Assembly (NCBI RefSeq): GCF_003030345.1
Contig: NZ_CP028158.1
Coordinates: 7,812,001-7,876,000 of the forward strand
Source of the DNA: Plantactinospora sp. BC1
GTDB lineage: Bacteria; Actinomycetota; Actinomycetes; Mycobacteriales; Micromonosporaceae
DNA length: 64,000 bases
Direction: 5' to 3'
The position numbers and the translations under genes are program-made. Below the pieces are notes generated by a model. It did no database searches. It had not been told where the DNA came from and saw only the letters and a list, made by a program, of their open reading frames with translations. Numbering within the stretch: the first letter of the stretch is position 1; every line of letters starts with the position of its first letter. Below, piece by piece: positions 8,016-16,410 of this stretch.

Positions 8016-10097
8016 GTGGCTCCGAGTGTGTACGTCGCCGGACTCGGCCCGGGTGCGGGCAAGGCCACCGTGGCGCTGGGCCTGGCCGAGTCGCTGTCGC
8101 GACGGGTGGCCTCGCTGGGCCTCTTCCGGCCGGTGGTGCCCGCATCCTGGGAAGACCCGGTGCTCGCGCTGCTGATCGCCCGATATCCGATCGCCGCCGG
8201 CTATCCCGACTCGTACGGCGTGACGAGCAGCCAAGCGGCCACCCTGGCGGCGGAGGGGCGTCAGGAGGAGCTGATCGGCCGGATCGTCGAGCGCTACCGG
8301 GAGTTGGAGCGCCGCTGCGCCGCCGTGGTCGTCGTCGGCGGCGACGTGGCCACCCGAGATGATGGGACGCCGAGTGGGCCCGACCGGCTGCTCGCCTTCC
8401 ACGCCCGGCTCGCCACCGAGTTCGGCAGTCTGGTCGTTCCGGTGGTGGACGGCCTGCACCAGCCGCCCGAGGTGGTCGCTACGGCGGCGCGGACGGCGTA
8501 CCACGACGTCGTCGAGGCGGGCGCCACGGTTCTGGCGGTGATCGCCAACCGGGTGCCGGCGGGTACGTCCGTGCCGGCCGGGCTGCCGGTGCCGGCGTAC
8601 GCGATCCCCGAGACACCGGCTGTCTCGGCGCCGACCGTGGCAGAGGTGGCGGCGGCGCTCGACGCCACCGTCCTGTCCGGCGATCCCGACGCGCTGGACC
8701 GCGACGTGCTGGACGTCGTGGTCGGTGCCGCGCACGTGCCGGTACTGCTCGACCATCTCACCGACGGCTGCCTCATGATCACCCCCGGGGACCGGGCCGA
8801 CCTGCTCGTCGCGGCCAGCGCGGCGCACGCTGCCGGAGTCGTCGCTCTCTCCGGCCTGGTACTCACCCTCGGCGAGCAGCCCGACGCACGGGCGATGCGG
8901 GTGATCGATCGGCTGCACACCGGGCTGCCCGTACTCGTCACGAAGAGCGACAGCTACCAGACGGTTGGTGTGGTCGGCCGGCTCGAAGGCCGACTCGCCA
9001 TCACCGCACCCCGCAAGGTCCAGGCGGCACTCGGTGCCTTCGAGGCCCACGTCGACATGATCGAACTGTCCCGCCGCATGGAGGTGACCCGCTCCCACCG
9101 GGTCACGCCCCTGATGTTCGAGAACGGCCTCATCGACCGGGCTCAGACACAGCGTCGACACCTCGTCCTACCCGAGGGTGGGGTGAAACGGATCCTGCGG
9201 GCGGCGGAGACGGTCCTCCGCCGGGGCGTCGCCGAGCTGACGCTGCTGGGCGACCCGTCCGAGATCAGCCGGCGGGCGAACGAACTGGGCGTCGACATCA
9301 CCGCGGCAAGGCTGGTCGACCCCGAGAGCAGCGCCTGGCGCGCCGACTTCGCCGCCCGCTACGCGCAGCTGCGCCGGCACCGCGGGATGCCGCTGGAGCT
9401 GGCGCACGACGTGGTGCGCGATGTCAACTACTTCGGCACGCTCATGGTCGAGGCCGGGCTGGCCGACGGCATGGTGTCCGGAGCGACGCACACGACCGCG
9501 GCGACGATCCGACCCGCGTTCGAGATCATCAAGACCGAACCGGGCGTATCGGTCGCCTCCAGCGTCTTCTTCATGCTGCTCGCCGACCGGGTCCTGGTGT
9601 ACGCCGACTGCGCGGTCAACCCTGATCCGGACGCGACCCAGCTCGCCGACATCGCGCTGTCCAGTGCCGATACCGCCGCCCGGTTCGGGATCGAACCCGT
9701 GCTGGCCATGCTCTCCTACGCCACCGGCACGTCTGGCGTCGGCGCGGACGTGGACAAGGTCGCCCAGGCCACGGCGATCGTCCGGGCCCGCCGGCCGGAT
9801 CTGCCGGTGGAGGGTCCGATTCAGTACGATGCCGCCGTCGACCCGGTGGTCGCGGCGGCGAAACTTCCGGGCAGCCCGGTCGCCGGGCATGCCACCGTGC
9901 TGGTCTTTCCGGATCTCAACACAGGGAACAACACCTACAAGGCGGTGCAACGGTCGGCGGGGGCGGTCGCGGTCGGCCCGATCCTGCAAGGGTTGCGCCG
10001 GCCGGTCAACGACCTGTCCCGCGGCGCGACGGTGAAGGACATCGTCAACACGATCGCCATCACCGCGATCCAGGCAGCCGGAAGGGGATCTGCGTGA
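8016..10097 (+). CDS. pta: Phosphate acetyltransferase
   Basis: The 693-residue, three-domain phosphotransacetylase interconverts acetyl-CoA and acetyl phosphate. The N-terminal part (1-220) is a P-loop-like dethiobiotin synthetase-type domain (YVAGLGPGAGKATVALGLA). It is followed by a DRTGG-type domain and, from about residue 370, the catalytic PTA_PTB domain (segments FEIIKTEPGVSVASSVFFM, DCAVNPDPDATQLADIA, FPDLNTGNNTYKAVQR). The length matches the long Pta class. The GTG start is chosen because the protein begins immediately with the conserved first strand. The acetate kinase gene overlaps by 4 bp, so the two form the classic acetate/overflow operon in the cytoplasm. Confidence 0.95.
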   Translation: MAPSVYVAGLGPGAGKATVALGLAESLSRRVASLGLFRPVVPASWEDPVLALLIARYPIAAGYPDSYGVTSSQAATLAAEGRQEELIGRIVERYRELERRCAAVVVVGGDVATRDDGTPSGPDRLLAFHARLATEFGSLVVPVVDGLHQPPEVVATAARTAYHDVVEAGATVLAVIANRVPAGTSVPAGLPVPAYAIPETPAVSAPTVAEVAAALDATVLSGDPDALDRDVLDVVVGAAHVPVLLDHLTDGCLMITPGDRADLLVAASAAHAAGVVALSGLVLTLGEQPDARAMRVIDRLHTGLPVLVTKSDSYQTVGVVGRLEGRLAITAPRKVQAALGAFEAHVDMIELSRRMEVTRSHRVTPLMFENGLIDRAQTQRRHLVLPEGGVKRILRAAETVLRRGVAELTLLGDPSEISRRANELGVDITAARLVDPESSAWRADFAARYAQLRRHRGMPLELAHDVVRDVNYFGTLMVEAGLADGMVSGATHTTAATIRPAFEIIKTEPGVSVASSVFFMLLADRVLVYADCAVNPDPDATQLADIALSSADTAARFGIEPVLAMLSYATGTSGVGADVDKVAQATAIVRARRPDLPVEGPIQYDAAVDPVVAAAKLPGSPVAGHATVLVFPDLNTGNNTYKAVQRSAGAVAVGPILQGLRRPVNDLSRGATVKDIVNTIAITAIQAAGRGSA

Positions 10098-11224
10098 CGA
10101 GGGTGCTCGTGGTCAACTGCGGGTCGTCGTCACTGAAGTACCGGCTCTTCGACGGTAGCCGGATCGTCAGGCGGGGGCTGGTGGAGCGGATCGGCGAGCC
10201 CGACGGTGGTGCACCGGACCACTCGACGGCCCTGCGTGACGTGTTGGCCGGACTGGACCTGGCGAACCTGGACGTCGTCGGCCACCGCGTCGTGCACGGT
10301 GGCACCGAGTTCACCGGGCCGACCCTCGTCGACGACGCTGTCGTGGCGGCCATCGAACGGTTGATTCCGCTGGCGCCGCTGCACAATCCCGCCAATCTGA
10401 CCGGGATCGCGGTGGCCCGCCAACTGCTGCCGGACGTGCCGCAGGTCGCGGTCTTCGACACCGCTTTCCACACCACGATGCCCCCGGAAGCGGCGACCTA
10501 CGCGCTGGACAGTGACCTGGCAGGTCGGCTGGGTGTACGCCGCTACGGCTTCCACGGCACGTCACACTCGTACGTGGCCCGGCGTACGGCGGATCTGCTG
10601 GGGCGCCGGCCGGACCAACTCGACCTGATCACGCTGCACCTGGGCAACGGGGCGAGCGCCTGCGCGGTCTCCGCTGGCCGCAGCGTCGCCACCTCGATGG
10701 GAATGTCGCCGCTGGCCGGCCTGGTGATGGGCACCCGCAGCGGTGACCTGGACCCGGCGGTGATGTTCCACCTGCACCGGGTCGGTGGCCTGTCCGTGCC
10801 GGAGATCGACGAGTTGCTCAATCACCGCGGCGGCCTGCTCGGGCTGACCGGCGACAACGACATGCGGGCCGTACTGCGGCGCCGGGCGGCCGGCGATCCC
10901 GCCGCAACCCTCGCCTTCGACGTCTACTCCCGGCGCATCACCGAGTACGTTGGCGCCTACCTCGCCGTCCTCGGCCGGCTGGACGCCATCACCTTCACCG
11001 GCGGCGTCGGCGAGCACGCCGTCGAGGTCCGCGCCGCTGCGTTGGCCGGGCTGGCGGGTCTGGGCATCGTCGTCGATCCGGCACGCAACGAACGCGGCGA
11101 GCAGATCATCTCCGCACCGGACGCACCCGTCTCGGTGTGTGTCGTCGCGACCGACGAGGAGCGGGAGATCGCCGACCAGGCGTTGGCGGTGCTCTCCGGG
11201 CGCCCGCCCCTGTCGAGCCCGTAA
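10094..11224 (+). CDS. ackA: Acetate kinase
   Basis: Acetate kinase converts acetyl phosphate and ADP to acetate and ATP. The 376-residue ASKHA-fold protein begins with the phosphate-binding VLVVNCGSSSLKYRLF. It has the acetate-kinase signature regions VGHRVVHGG, FDTAFHTTMP, YGFHGTSHSYVA and ITFTGGVGEH. The GTG start overlaps the pta stop (GTGA), the usual coupled pta-ackA arrangement. Two strong hairpins lie downstream before the convergent STAS gene. Confidence 0.96.
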   Translation: MTRVLVVNCGSSSLKYRLFDGSRIVRRGLVERIGEPDGGAPDHSTALRDVLAGLDLANLDVVGHRVVHGGTEFTGPTLVDDAVVAAIERLIPLAPLHNPANLTGIAVARQLLPDVPQVAVFDTAFHTTMPPEAATYALDSDLAGRLGVRRYGFHGTSHSYVARRTADLLGRRPDQLDLITLHLGNGASACAVSAGRSVATSMGMSPLAGLVMGTRSGDLDPAVMFHLHRVGGLSVPEIDELLNHRGGLLGLTGDNDMRAVLRRRAAGDPAATLAFDVYSRRITEYVGAYLAVLGRLDAITFTGGVGEHAVEVRAAALAGLAGLGIVVDPARNERGEQIISAPDAPVSVCVVATDEEREIADQALAVLSGRPPLSSP

Positions 11225-11226
11225 CT

Positions 11227-11367
11227 CCGGATGGCCCCTCGTGGCACGGCTTCGACGTCCTCGACGACGGCTCCCTGAAACTGGTCAGCACCACGACCGG
11301 CCTACCGCAAGCAACAAGCGACGGCGGCATCCTCAACGGGATGGAGGGCATCGCGGCGACCCCGTGA
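11227..11367 (+). other. Possible short gene remnant after ackA
   Basis: The frame that runs out of the ackA end encodes an unusually normal-looking stretch (HGFDVLDDGSLKLVSTT, then SDGGILNGMEGIAATP) before a stop at 11367. It has no start codon of its own outside ackA and no ribosome binding site. It may be the 3' relic of a lost gene. It is directly followed by a terminator hairpin, which fits a former gene end. Confidence 0.3.
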
Positions 11368-11374
11368 CCCACGA

Positions 11375-11418
11375 CACCCGACGCCGGCCCGGGAACCGCC
11401 AAGGGCCGGCGTCGGGTG
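11375..11418 (+). terminator. Strong hairpin (16-bp stem)
   Basis: Arms CACCCGACGCCGGCCC (11375-11390) and GGGCCGGCGTCGGGTG (11403-11418) are fully complementary around a 12-nt loop. It lies downstream of pta-ackA and the possible gene remnant. Confidence 0.8.
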
Positions 11419-11496
11419 CGGCAACAGAGCCCCGCCGGCACGCTCGACGCTTCCTGAGGACGTGACGGAGATCCAGCCGGGGACTGTGATGTGTAC

Positions 11497-11538
11497 GCGT
11501 GGCAGGGCCGTCTCGAACCGATGACGGCCCTGCCACGC
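11497..11538. terminator. Second strong hairpin, likely bidirectional
   Basis: Arms GCGTGGCAGGGCCGTC (11497-11512) and GACGGCCCTGCCACGC (11523-11538) are fully complementary around a 10-nt loop. It lies between the convergent ackA and STAS genes and could end transcription from both sides. Confidence 0.8.
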
Positions 11539-11584
11539 GGGTTCATCCGGTGAGCGAGGCATCGTGGAGCAGGGCGCGACGTGG

Positions 11585-11986
11585 CTAGGCGCGAGGGCGG
11601 TGCGCGCCGTTCGCCGCCTTCGATCCGTCGTCGTCGTTCTGCGCCCGCAGGGGGGAATCGACCCTTAACACATGGTCCACCCGGGCGATCTCGAGGAGCC
11701 GGGACAGTCGTGCTGACGGCTTCCGTAACTCCAGCATGCCGCCGGTACGCCGCAGTTGGCGGTGCATGTCGAGGAGCAACGCGATCCCGGCGGCATCGAC
11801 GTATTCGCAGTGCGCCATGTCGAGCACGATCCGTTCCGGCTTGCGGTCGAGCGCCGCGTCGAACGTCGTGTTGACCCCCGGTACCGCCGAATGGTCGAGC
11901 CAGCCGGTGATCGCCAACTCGATCGTCGAGACGGTCGCCGTGCCGTCGCGACGTCCGCCGTCACCCGCGTTGTCGTCCTCGGACAT
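11585..11986 (-). CDS. STAS-domain protein (anti-sigma antagonist-like), lacks phospho-Ser
   Basis: A roughly 133-residue STAS-domain protein. The start at 11986 is preferred because GGAGG sits about 6 nt upstream of that ATG; an in-frame codon 15 nt further upstream is less well placed. The core reads ERIVLDMAHCEYVDAAGIALLLDMH. Canonical anti-sigma antagonists have a phosphorylatable Ser at the D-S-S-G position. Here it is D-A-A-G, so the usual kinase/phosphatase switch cannot work. The protein may be a constitutive antagonist or a stress-signalling scaffold. A second STAS gene with intact DSSG lies at 13272, so the two may be paired. Confidence 0.8.
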   Translation of the reverse strand: MSEDDNAGDGGRRDGTATVSTIELAITGWLDHSAVPGVNTTFDAALDRKPERIVLDMAHCEYVDAAGIALLLDMHRQLRRTGGMLELRKPSARLSRLLEIARVDHVLRVDSPLRAQNDDDGSKAANGAHRPRA

Positions 11987-12132
11987 CGACGCCTCCTCCA
12001 CGACCTCGGATGTGCAGGATCAGCTTGGCTGCTGATCTTCGCGGCAGTCTGGCGGCGACATGACAGTTCCGTGACACTCGAGGTGCCGGCCGGGACCCGC
12101 ACTGCTGCGCCGGACCTCGCGGGTGGCGGACA

Positions 12133-12237
12133 CCGAACCTCACGGAGAATGCCGAACCTCACGCGTGGAGAATGTCCGGATCTCACGCGTGAAGAATGCC
12201 GGACCTCACGCGTGAAGAATGCCGGACCTCACGCGTA
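12133..12237. repeat. Five tandem ~23-bp repeats with TCACGCGTGA core
   Basis: Units begin at about 12133, 12152, 12176, 12199 and 12222. The clearest two (12199 and 12222) read CCGGACCTCACGCGT, and the fully formed units continue with GAAGAATG. The first unit is degenerate and the last is truncated. The core TCACGCGTGA is a perfect 10-bp palindrome in the better copies. The array lies between the divergent STAS gene (left) and the small gene at 12436, where an operator array or iteron would sit. Confidence 0.75.
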
Positions 12238-12435
12238 GCGGGATGGTGACCCGGAGCACGGCGGACGGATCGACGTGGTCGGCAGGGCCCCACGCCAGGT
12301 GCGGCGCGGATGCTGCCAGCACGGTGGTCGGCCATCGTGGCCGAGGTTGTCACGAGACTGTCACAGGTCCGCGTAAGCCTCTCCACATCGCCGCACGAGG
12401 CTGGCTCCAGTACCGGCGACGACAGGAGGGACGCG

Positions 12436-12801
12436 GTGACTACGGTTCGGCAACCAGCTGCCGTACCGGCGCCAGTAATCGGGGCCGGGTTCACCGACCG
12501 CCCGGACCTGGCGTACCCGGTGCCGGTGTGGGCAGCGCTGGACGCGGCCGTGCGGGTGAGCCCGAGTCGGTCGGCGCCCGACATGCCGCGACGCGTGGCG
12601 ACCGACGCGGCAGGCGTCGCCCAGCCCTTGGACGTGCGCCGGCACCCGCTGCGAAGCGGTACCCGTGTCGTCCTGCGTGCGCCGACGGCACAGCTCCGGG
12701 GGCTGTGCCGGGGTGCCCGCGTGGAGCAGGTGCTGCGGGCAGCGCCCGCAGCGCCTGGGGTTCCGCCGGGGCGGGCGGGGCGTGCTCGGAGCGCGCCGTG
12801 A
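12436..12801 (+). CDS. Small hypothetical protein coupled to BON gene
   Basis: The 121-residue product has no recognised domain. It is accepted as a gene because AGGAGGG lies 6 nt before the GTG at 12436 and its stop overlaps the GTG of the BON gene (GTGA at 12798-12801). The sequence is basic and Ala/Val/Pro-rich (for example DVRRHPLRSGTRVVLRAPTAQ) with no signal peptide or membrane segment. The two genes seem to form a small operon downstream of the tandem repeats. Function unknown. Confidence 0.55.
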   Translation: MTTVRQPAAVPAPVIGAGFTDRPDLAYPVPVWAALDAAVRVSPSRSAPDMPRRVATDAAGVAQPLDVRRHPLRSGTRVVLRAPTAQLRGLCRGARVEQVLRAAPAAPGVPPGRAGRARSAP

Positions 12802-13106
12802 CGGGGTTGTGGCCGCTCCCCGACGACGGCTCCTGGTCCGGCCCGCCGTCACGTCGCCAGACACCTCGAATCCACCAGGATCAGGTGCTCGCCGACCAGG
12901 TGGTCGCACAGTTGGTCCAGGACGAGCGGACTCGTCTGCAGGACATCGCCGTCGAGGTGCAGAACGGCGTCGCCATCCTCACCGGCCGGGTCGATACGGC
13001 GGAATTGATATTCGTCGCCGGCGCACTGGCGTGGCAGGCGATGGGCATCGCCGACGTCTGTAACGCCCTCGAGTCGCGCGACGGCGACGATCTGGCCGGC
13101 AGCTAG
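12798..13106 (+). CDS. BON-domain protein
   Basis: The 102-residue protein has a single BON-type domain (about 35-95), seen in VLADQVVAQLVQDERTRLQ, GVAILTGRVDT and AGALAWQAMGIADVCNAL. BON domains bind membranes or ligands and are found in osmotic-stress proteins such as OsmY. There is no signal peptide here, so it is probably cytoplasmic or associated with a partner. The GTG start is coupled to the upstream small gene. Its position beside STAS genes fits a stress-response locus. Confidence 0.75.
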   Translation: MTGLWPLPDDGSWSGPPSRRQTPRIHQDQVLADQVVAQLVQDERTRLQDIAVEVQNGVAILTGRVDTAELIFVAGALAWQAMGIADVCNALESRDGDDLAGS

Positions 13107-13167
13107 CCGATTTCAGGCATCGCCCCACCTGTACAGGATGGCTGCACCCGGTCAACAGGGAGGAACT

Positions 13168-13275
13168 GTGAAGGCGATGAGTTCCGGGGTCACCACCCTG
13201 CGCCGAGTCGCCCTCGGCCGAACGCGGGACGGCATCGTGACGAGGTCGGCGCAGACCGGGACGTGCGCGCTGTGA
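13168..13275 (+). CDS. Short leader-like ORF (35 residues) coupled to STAS gene
   Basis: A GTG with a very good ribosome binding site (GGGAGG about 5 nt upstream) opens a short basic reading frame (VKAMSSGVTTLRRVALGRT). It ends in TGA overlapping the GTG start of the STAS gene at 13272. The peptide has no known family. It could be a leader that delivers ribosomes to the STAS gene, which has no strong site of its own. Confidence 0.45.
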   Translation: MKAMSSGVTTLRRVALGRTRDGIVTRSAQTGTCAL

Positions 13276-13634
13276 ACGACCAGCGGGAACTCGGAACCAC
13301 CATTCTGATCACCGAGCGGCAGACCGATTCCGGCATCCGGCTGCTGCTGGCCGGCGAGATCGACCTGGCCACCGTGGGGCAGATCCGTGACGCGATCATC
13401 GACGTGCTGACCCGGGACAACCCGTCGGCCATCGTCCTGGATCTTGAGGGCGTGTCGTTCATCGACTCCTCCGGCATCGGTGAGCTGGTTCGTTGTCACC
13501 AGGCCGCTGCGGTGAGCGGTAGCGTCCTGACGCTGGAGAACCTTGCCCCGTTTCCACGCCGGCAGCTCTGGGCGACCGGGCTGCTCGGTCTGTTCGGCCT
13601 GGTCGACGTGCCCGGCCAGGACGGGGGAGGCTGA
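13272..13634 (+). CDS. Anti-sigma factor antagonist (STAS)
   Basis: The 120-residue STAS protein has an intact phosphorylation motif, VSFIDSSGIGELVRCH, preceded by the strand AIVLDLEG. Proteins of this family bind anti-sigma factors when unphosphorylated and free a stress or developmental sigma factor. The GTG at 13272 is preferred because it overlaps the stop of the leader-like ORF; an in-frame GTG at 13263 is the alternative. The C-terminal tail is Leu/Gly-rich (WATGLLGLFGLVDV) and does not look like a membrane anchor. No sigma or anti-sigma gene lies next to it. Confidence 0.85.
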   Translation: MNDQRELGTTILITERQTDSGIRLLLAGEIDLATVGQIRDAIIDVLTRDNPSAIVLDLEGVSFIDSSGIGELVRCHQAAAVSGSVLTLENLAPFPRRQLWATGLLGLFGLVDVPGQDGGG

Positions 13635-13684
13635 TCCCGCAACCCTCGGAAGCCGGGCCGGGAGGCGCCGATGGCAGCCCTTCT

Positions 13685-13731
13685 CGCCAGCTGACCACGG
13701 GCCGTTTTCGCCAGCTGACCACGGGCCGTCG
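13685..13731. repeat. Two direct copies of a 24-bp unit
   Basis: CGCCAGCTGACCACGGGCCGT occurs, apart from the last base, at 13685 and again at 13709 (period 24). It lies between the STAS gene and the convergent POT transporter gene. Confidence 0.75.
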
Positions 13732-13745
13732 AGGCGATGCCCGCA

Positions 13746-13821
13746 GCCGACGATTCCATCGGACCGCCGACGATTCAGCCGGGCCGCCGACGATCCAGCC
13801 GGGCCGCCGACGATTCCGCCC
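13746..13821. repeat. Four tandem copies of a 20-bp unit
   Basis: The unit GCCGACGATTCAGCCGGGCC, with small variations, repeats at 13746, 13766, 13786 and 13806 (partial), immediately before the stop of the reverse-strand POT gene. Function unknown; a minisatellite or transcription-end structure is possible. Confidence 0.8.
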
Positions 13822-13826
13822 GATGG

Positions 13827-15293
13827 TCAGCGGACGCCGTTCATGAGCCTTCGAACGAGCGGGCTGAGGGCGGCGAGTGCCAGGCCGAGCACGATGGCCG
13901 TACCGCCGAGGACGCCGAAGTAGCCGCTCTCCTGGTCCTCGTCGTAGTACCTGGCGAGAACGCCGGACATGGCCGTGCCGAGGGCCACCGAGAGGAAGAA
14001 CAGCGCGACCATCTGCGTCCGGAAGGCCCGGGGTGCGAGCTTGGTGGACAGCGACAGGCCGACCGGCGACAGCAGCAGTTCGGCGATGGTGAACACCAGC
14101 AGGATGCCGACCAGGGCGAGTAGCGGTGCGCTGTTCGGCCCGCCGCCGGCAAGTGGCAGGAACAGCAGGAACGCCACACCCATCACGGCCGTGCCGGTGG
14201 CGAACTTGATCGGGGCCGACGGCTGTCGTGGACCGAGTCTGGTCCACAGGGCGGCGAACAGACCCGAGAGGATGATGATGAAGACGGGGTTGATCGACTG
14301 TACCCAGGAGACCGGCATCTCCCAGCCGAGGATCCGGCGGTCCAGTCGGGTGTCCGAGTAGATGGTCACGACGGTGAACTGCTGCTGGTACAGCGACCAG
14401 AACGCCGCGCTGGCGACGAACATCGGGATGAATGCGATGACCCGCCGCCGTTCGGTGCCGGTGATCGCCCTACTGGCCAGGATCACCACGAAGTACGCTA
14501 CCGCCGCGGCGGCGCTGAGCACCACGACGATGGCCGACAGCCGCCGCGCCGGCAGCAGCCCCGCGAACGCCGCCACGACGACGAACCCGATCACGACGAC
14601 GGCGGCCGCCGCGACCAGGGGCCGACGAGCGGCCGGCAACGGATTCGGCACCTCACGCGCCGCGCCGGTCAGCCGTCGGCGGCCGAACGTGTACTGCGCC
14701 AGACCGGCCGCCATGCCGACCGCGGCGAGGCCGAACCCGTAGTGGAAGCCGGCGGTCTTCTGTAGCAGACCGGTAGCCAGCGGCCCGAACAGGGCACCGA
14801 GGTTGATCCCCAGATAGAACAGCGAGAACCCGGCGTCCCTGCGGTCGTCGTCCTCGGCGTAGAGCGTGCCGACCAGCGACGTGGCGGTGGCTTTCACACC
14901 GCCGCTGCCGAACGCGATCAGGACCAGGCCGACCCCCACCCCGAGCAGGCCGGGCAGCACCGCGAGGGAGACGTGTCCGGCCATGACCAGAACGGCGCTG
15001 TGGAACAGTACCCGTTCGGCACCGAACAACCGGTCGGCCAACCAAGCCCCGAGCACGGTGGAGAGGTACACCATCCCGCCGTACGCCCCGACGATGCTGG
15101 TGGCGGTGTCGCGGTCGATGCCGAGGCCGCCGTCGGCACTGGCGTAGTAGAGGTAGATGAGCAGGATGCCCTGCATGCCATAGAAGGAGAACCGTTCCCA
15201 CAGCTCGACACCGAACAGATTCGCCAGCAGGGGCGGCTGCCCGAAGAAGGTCCTGCTCCGCTCTGGCCTCGGCGCGACATCGGGGGTCACCAT
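13827..15293 (-). CDS. POT/PTR2-family oligopeptide:proton symporter
   Basis: A 488-residue integral membrane protein with about 12-14 hydrophobic helices. The proton-coupled oligopeptide transporter signature ELWERFSFYGMQG (ExxERFxYYG type, residues about 30-42) lies in the first helix. A second family block around GAYGGMVYLSTVLGAWLADR follows. It imports di- and tripeptides with protons. The ATG at 15293 is used, with GGCGAG just upstream as a modest ribosome binding site. It stands alone, convergent with the STAS operon and divergent from the two-component operon. Confidence 0.92.
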   Translation of the reverse strand: MVTPDVAPRPERSRTFFGQPPLLANLFGVELWERFSFYGMQGILLIYLYYASADGGLGIDRDTATSIVGAYGGMVYLSTVLGAWLADRLFGAERVLFHSAVLVMAGHVSLAVLPGLLGVGVGLVLIAFGSGGVKATATSLVGTLYAEDDDRRDAGFSLFYLGINLGALFGPLATGLLQKTAGFHYGFGLAAVGMAAGLAQYTFGRRRLTGAAREVPNPLPAARRPLVAAAAVVVIGFVVVAAFAGLLPARRLSAIVVVLSAAAAVAYFVVILASRAITGTERRRVIAFIPMFVASAAFWSLYQQQFTVVTIYSDTRLDRRILGWEMPVSWVQSINPVFIIILSGLFAALWTRLGPRQPSAPIKFATGTAVMGVAFLLFLPLAGGGPNSAPLLALVGILLVFTIAELLLSPVGLSLSTKLAPRAFRTQMVALFFLSVALGTAMSGVLARYYDEDQESGYFGVLGGTAIVLGLALAALSPLVRRLMNGVR

Positions 15294-15732
15294 GAGCTCG
15301 CCGGTACCCCGTTCATCCGAGAACTACGCTGAACCGGCCGTGGTGTTTCCGTCCCGTCGGCACGTCCACGTCGGGCCGGCCGGTGTTCTCGGCCCAGACG
15401 CACATCCGGTGCGCGACCTCGTCGGCCAGGGTCGGGCGTACGCTTCGGTCGACGGCCTGCCTCACCCCGTCCACGCCGGGGGGTGCGGTGGGCGGGGTGA
15501 GGGCTCAGGGCCGACGCACCCTCGGGGAGGGCGGGTAGGTGCGGAACGGCCCACGCGTCGATCACCCGGGTGAGGGCAACGACCTCCGCGTTGCCCAGGT
15601 GCTGTCCTGGACCGTATTCAGCCTCTGATCGGGGTATGGCGGTACCTCGACGGTTGTGTGACAGTCTCGTGACAAGCCGCCAGGACACCCCGCCAGGGTG
15701 CTTACGGTTGTGCCGCTGGGCATGATTTAGCG
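15294..15732. promoter_or_regulatory. Divergent intergenic region, POT transporter / response regulator
   Basis: About 440 bases contain no convincing gene; the frames here are low-quality. Both the POT gene and the response-regulator operon must be promoted from this stretch. No inverted repeat strong enough to call was seen. Confidence 0.4.
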
Positions 15733-16410
15733 ATGGAACAGGTGCTGTTGATCGAAGACGATGATCGTATCCGGCTGTCGTTGACGCTCGGCCTGGAAGA
15801 CGAGGGGTACGCGGTCCGGGGCGCGGCGACAGCGGAGGAAGGTCTGCGGGAGCAGCGACGTGCCCCCGCCGACACCGTGCTGATCGACCTGATGCTGCCC
15901 GGCCTCGACGGTTTCGAGTGCATCCGGCAGCTGCGTTCTCGCGACGACGTGCCGATCGTCGTGGTCAGCGCGCGCGACGACACGCATGACATCGTGGCGG
16001 CGCTCGGCGCTGGCGCGGACGACTACGTGGTCAAACCGGTGGCGGTGAAGGAGCTGTCCGCGCGGCTGCGGGCGTTGCGGCGCCGAGCCCGGGCGAGTAC
16101 GGTCTCGGCCGTACCGGCGCTGGTCTTCGACGATCTGGAGATCCGGCCGCAGGCCGGCGAGGTGGCCCTGCGGGGCGAGCCGGTGGCGGTGACCCGCACC
16201 GAGTTCCGGCTGTTGTGTGAGCTGGCCGAGCATCCTGGCCGGGTGCTGTCCCGGGCACAGCTGCTGGAGCGGGTCTGGGAGTACACGTACGGGGACGAGC
16301 GCCTCGTCGACGTGCACGTCGGCAGGCTGCGGCAGAAGATCGAGGACGACCCGACGGCGCCACGACATCTTCTGACCGTCCGCGGCATGGGATACAAGCT
16401 CGTCGGATGA
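15733..16410 (+). CDS. OmpR-family response regulator
   Basis: The 225-residue protein has an N-terminal receiver domain with the acidic pocket EDDD, phospho-acceptor Asp in LIDLMLPG, Thr/Ser switch in VVVSARD and Lys in YVVKPV. A C-terminal winged-helix Trans_reg_C domain (about 130-225) includes TRTEFRLLCELAEHPGRVLS and VDVHVGRLRQKIE. It is a DNA-binding regulator activated by the adjacent kinase. The kinase gene start overlaps this gene's stop (ATGA). The order regulator, kinase, GerMN lipoprotein recalls MtrA-MtrB-LpqB, but this set is a paralogue and the receiver is too short of evidence to name it. Confidence 0.93.
   Translation: MEQVLLIEDDDRIRLSLTLGLEDEGYAVRGAATAEEGLREQRRAPADTVLIDLMLPGLDGFECIRQLRSRDDVPIVVVSARDDTHDIVAALGAGADDYVVKPVAVKELSARLRALRRRARASTVSAVPALVFDDLEIRPQAGEVALRGEPVAVTRTEFRLLCELAEHPGRVLSRAQLLERVWEYTYGDERLVDVHVGRLRQKIEDDPTAPRHLLTVRGMGYKLVG

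Noticed and set aside
12133-12237. CRISPR array
   Set aside because: The units are contiguous with no spacers, and no cas genes lie nearby; they are tandem repeats.
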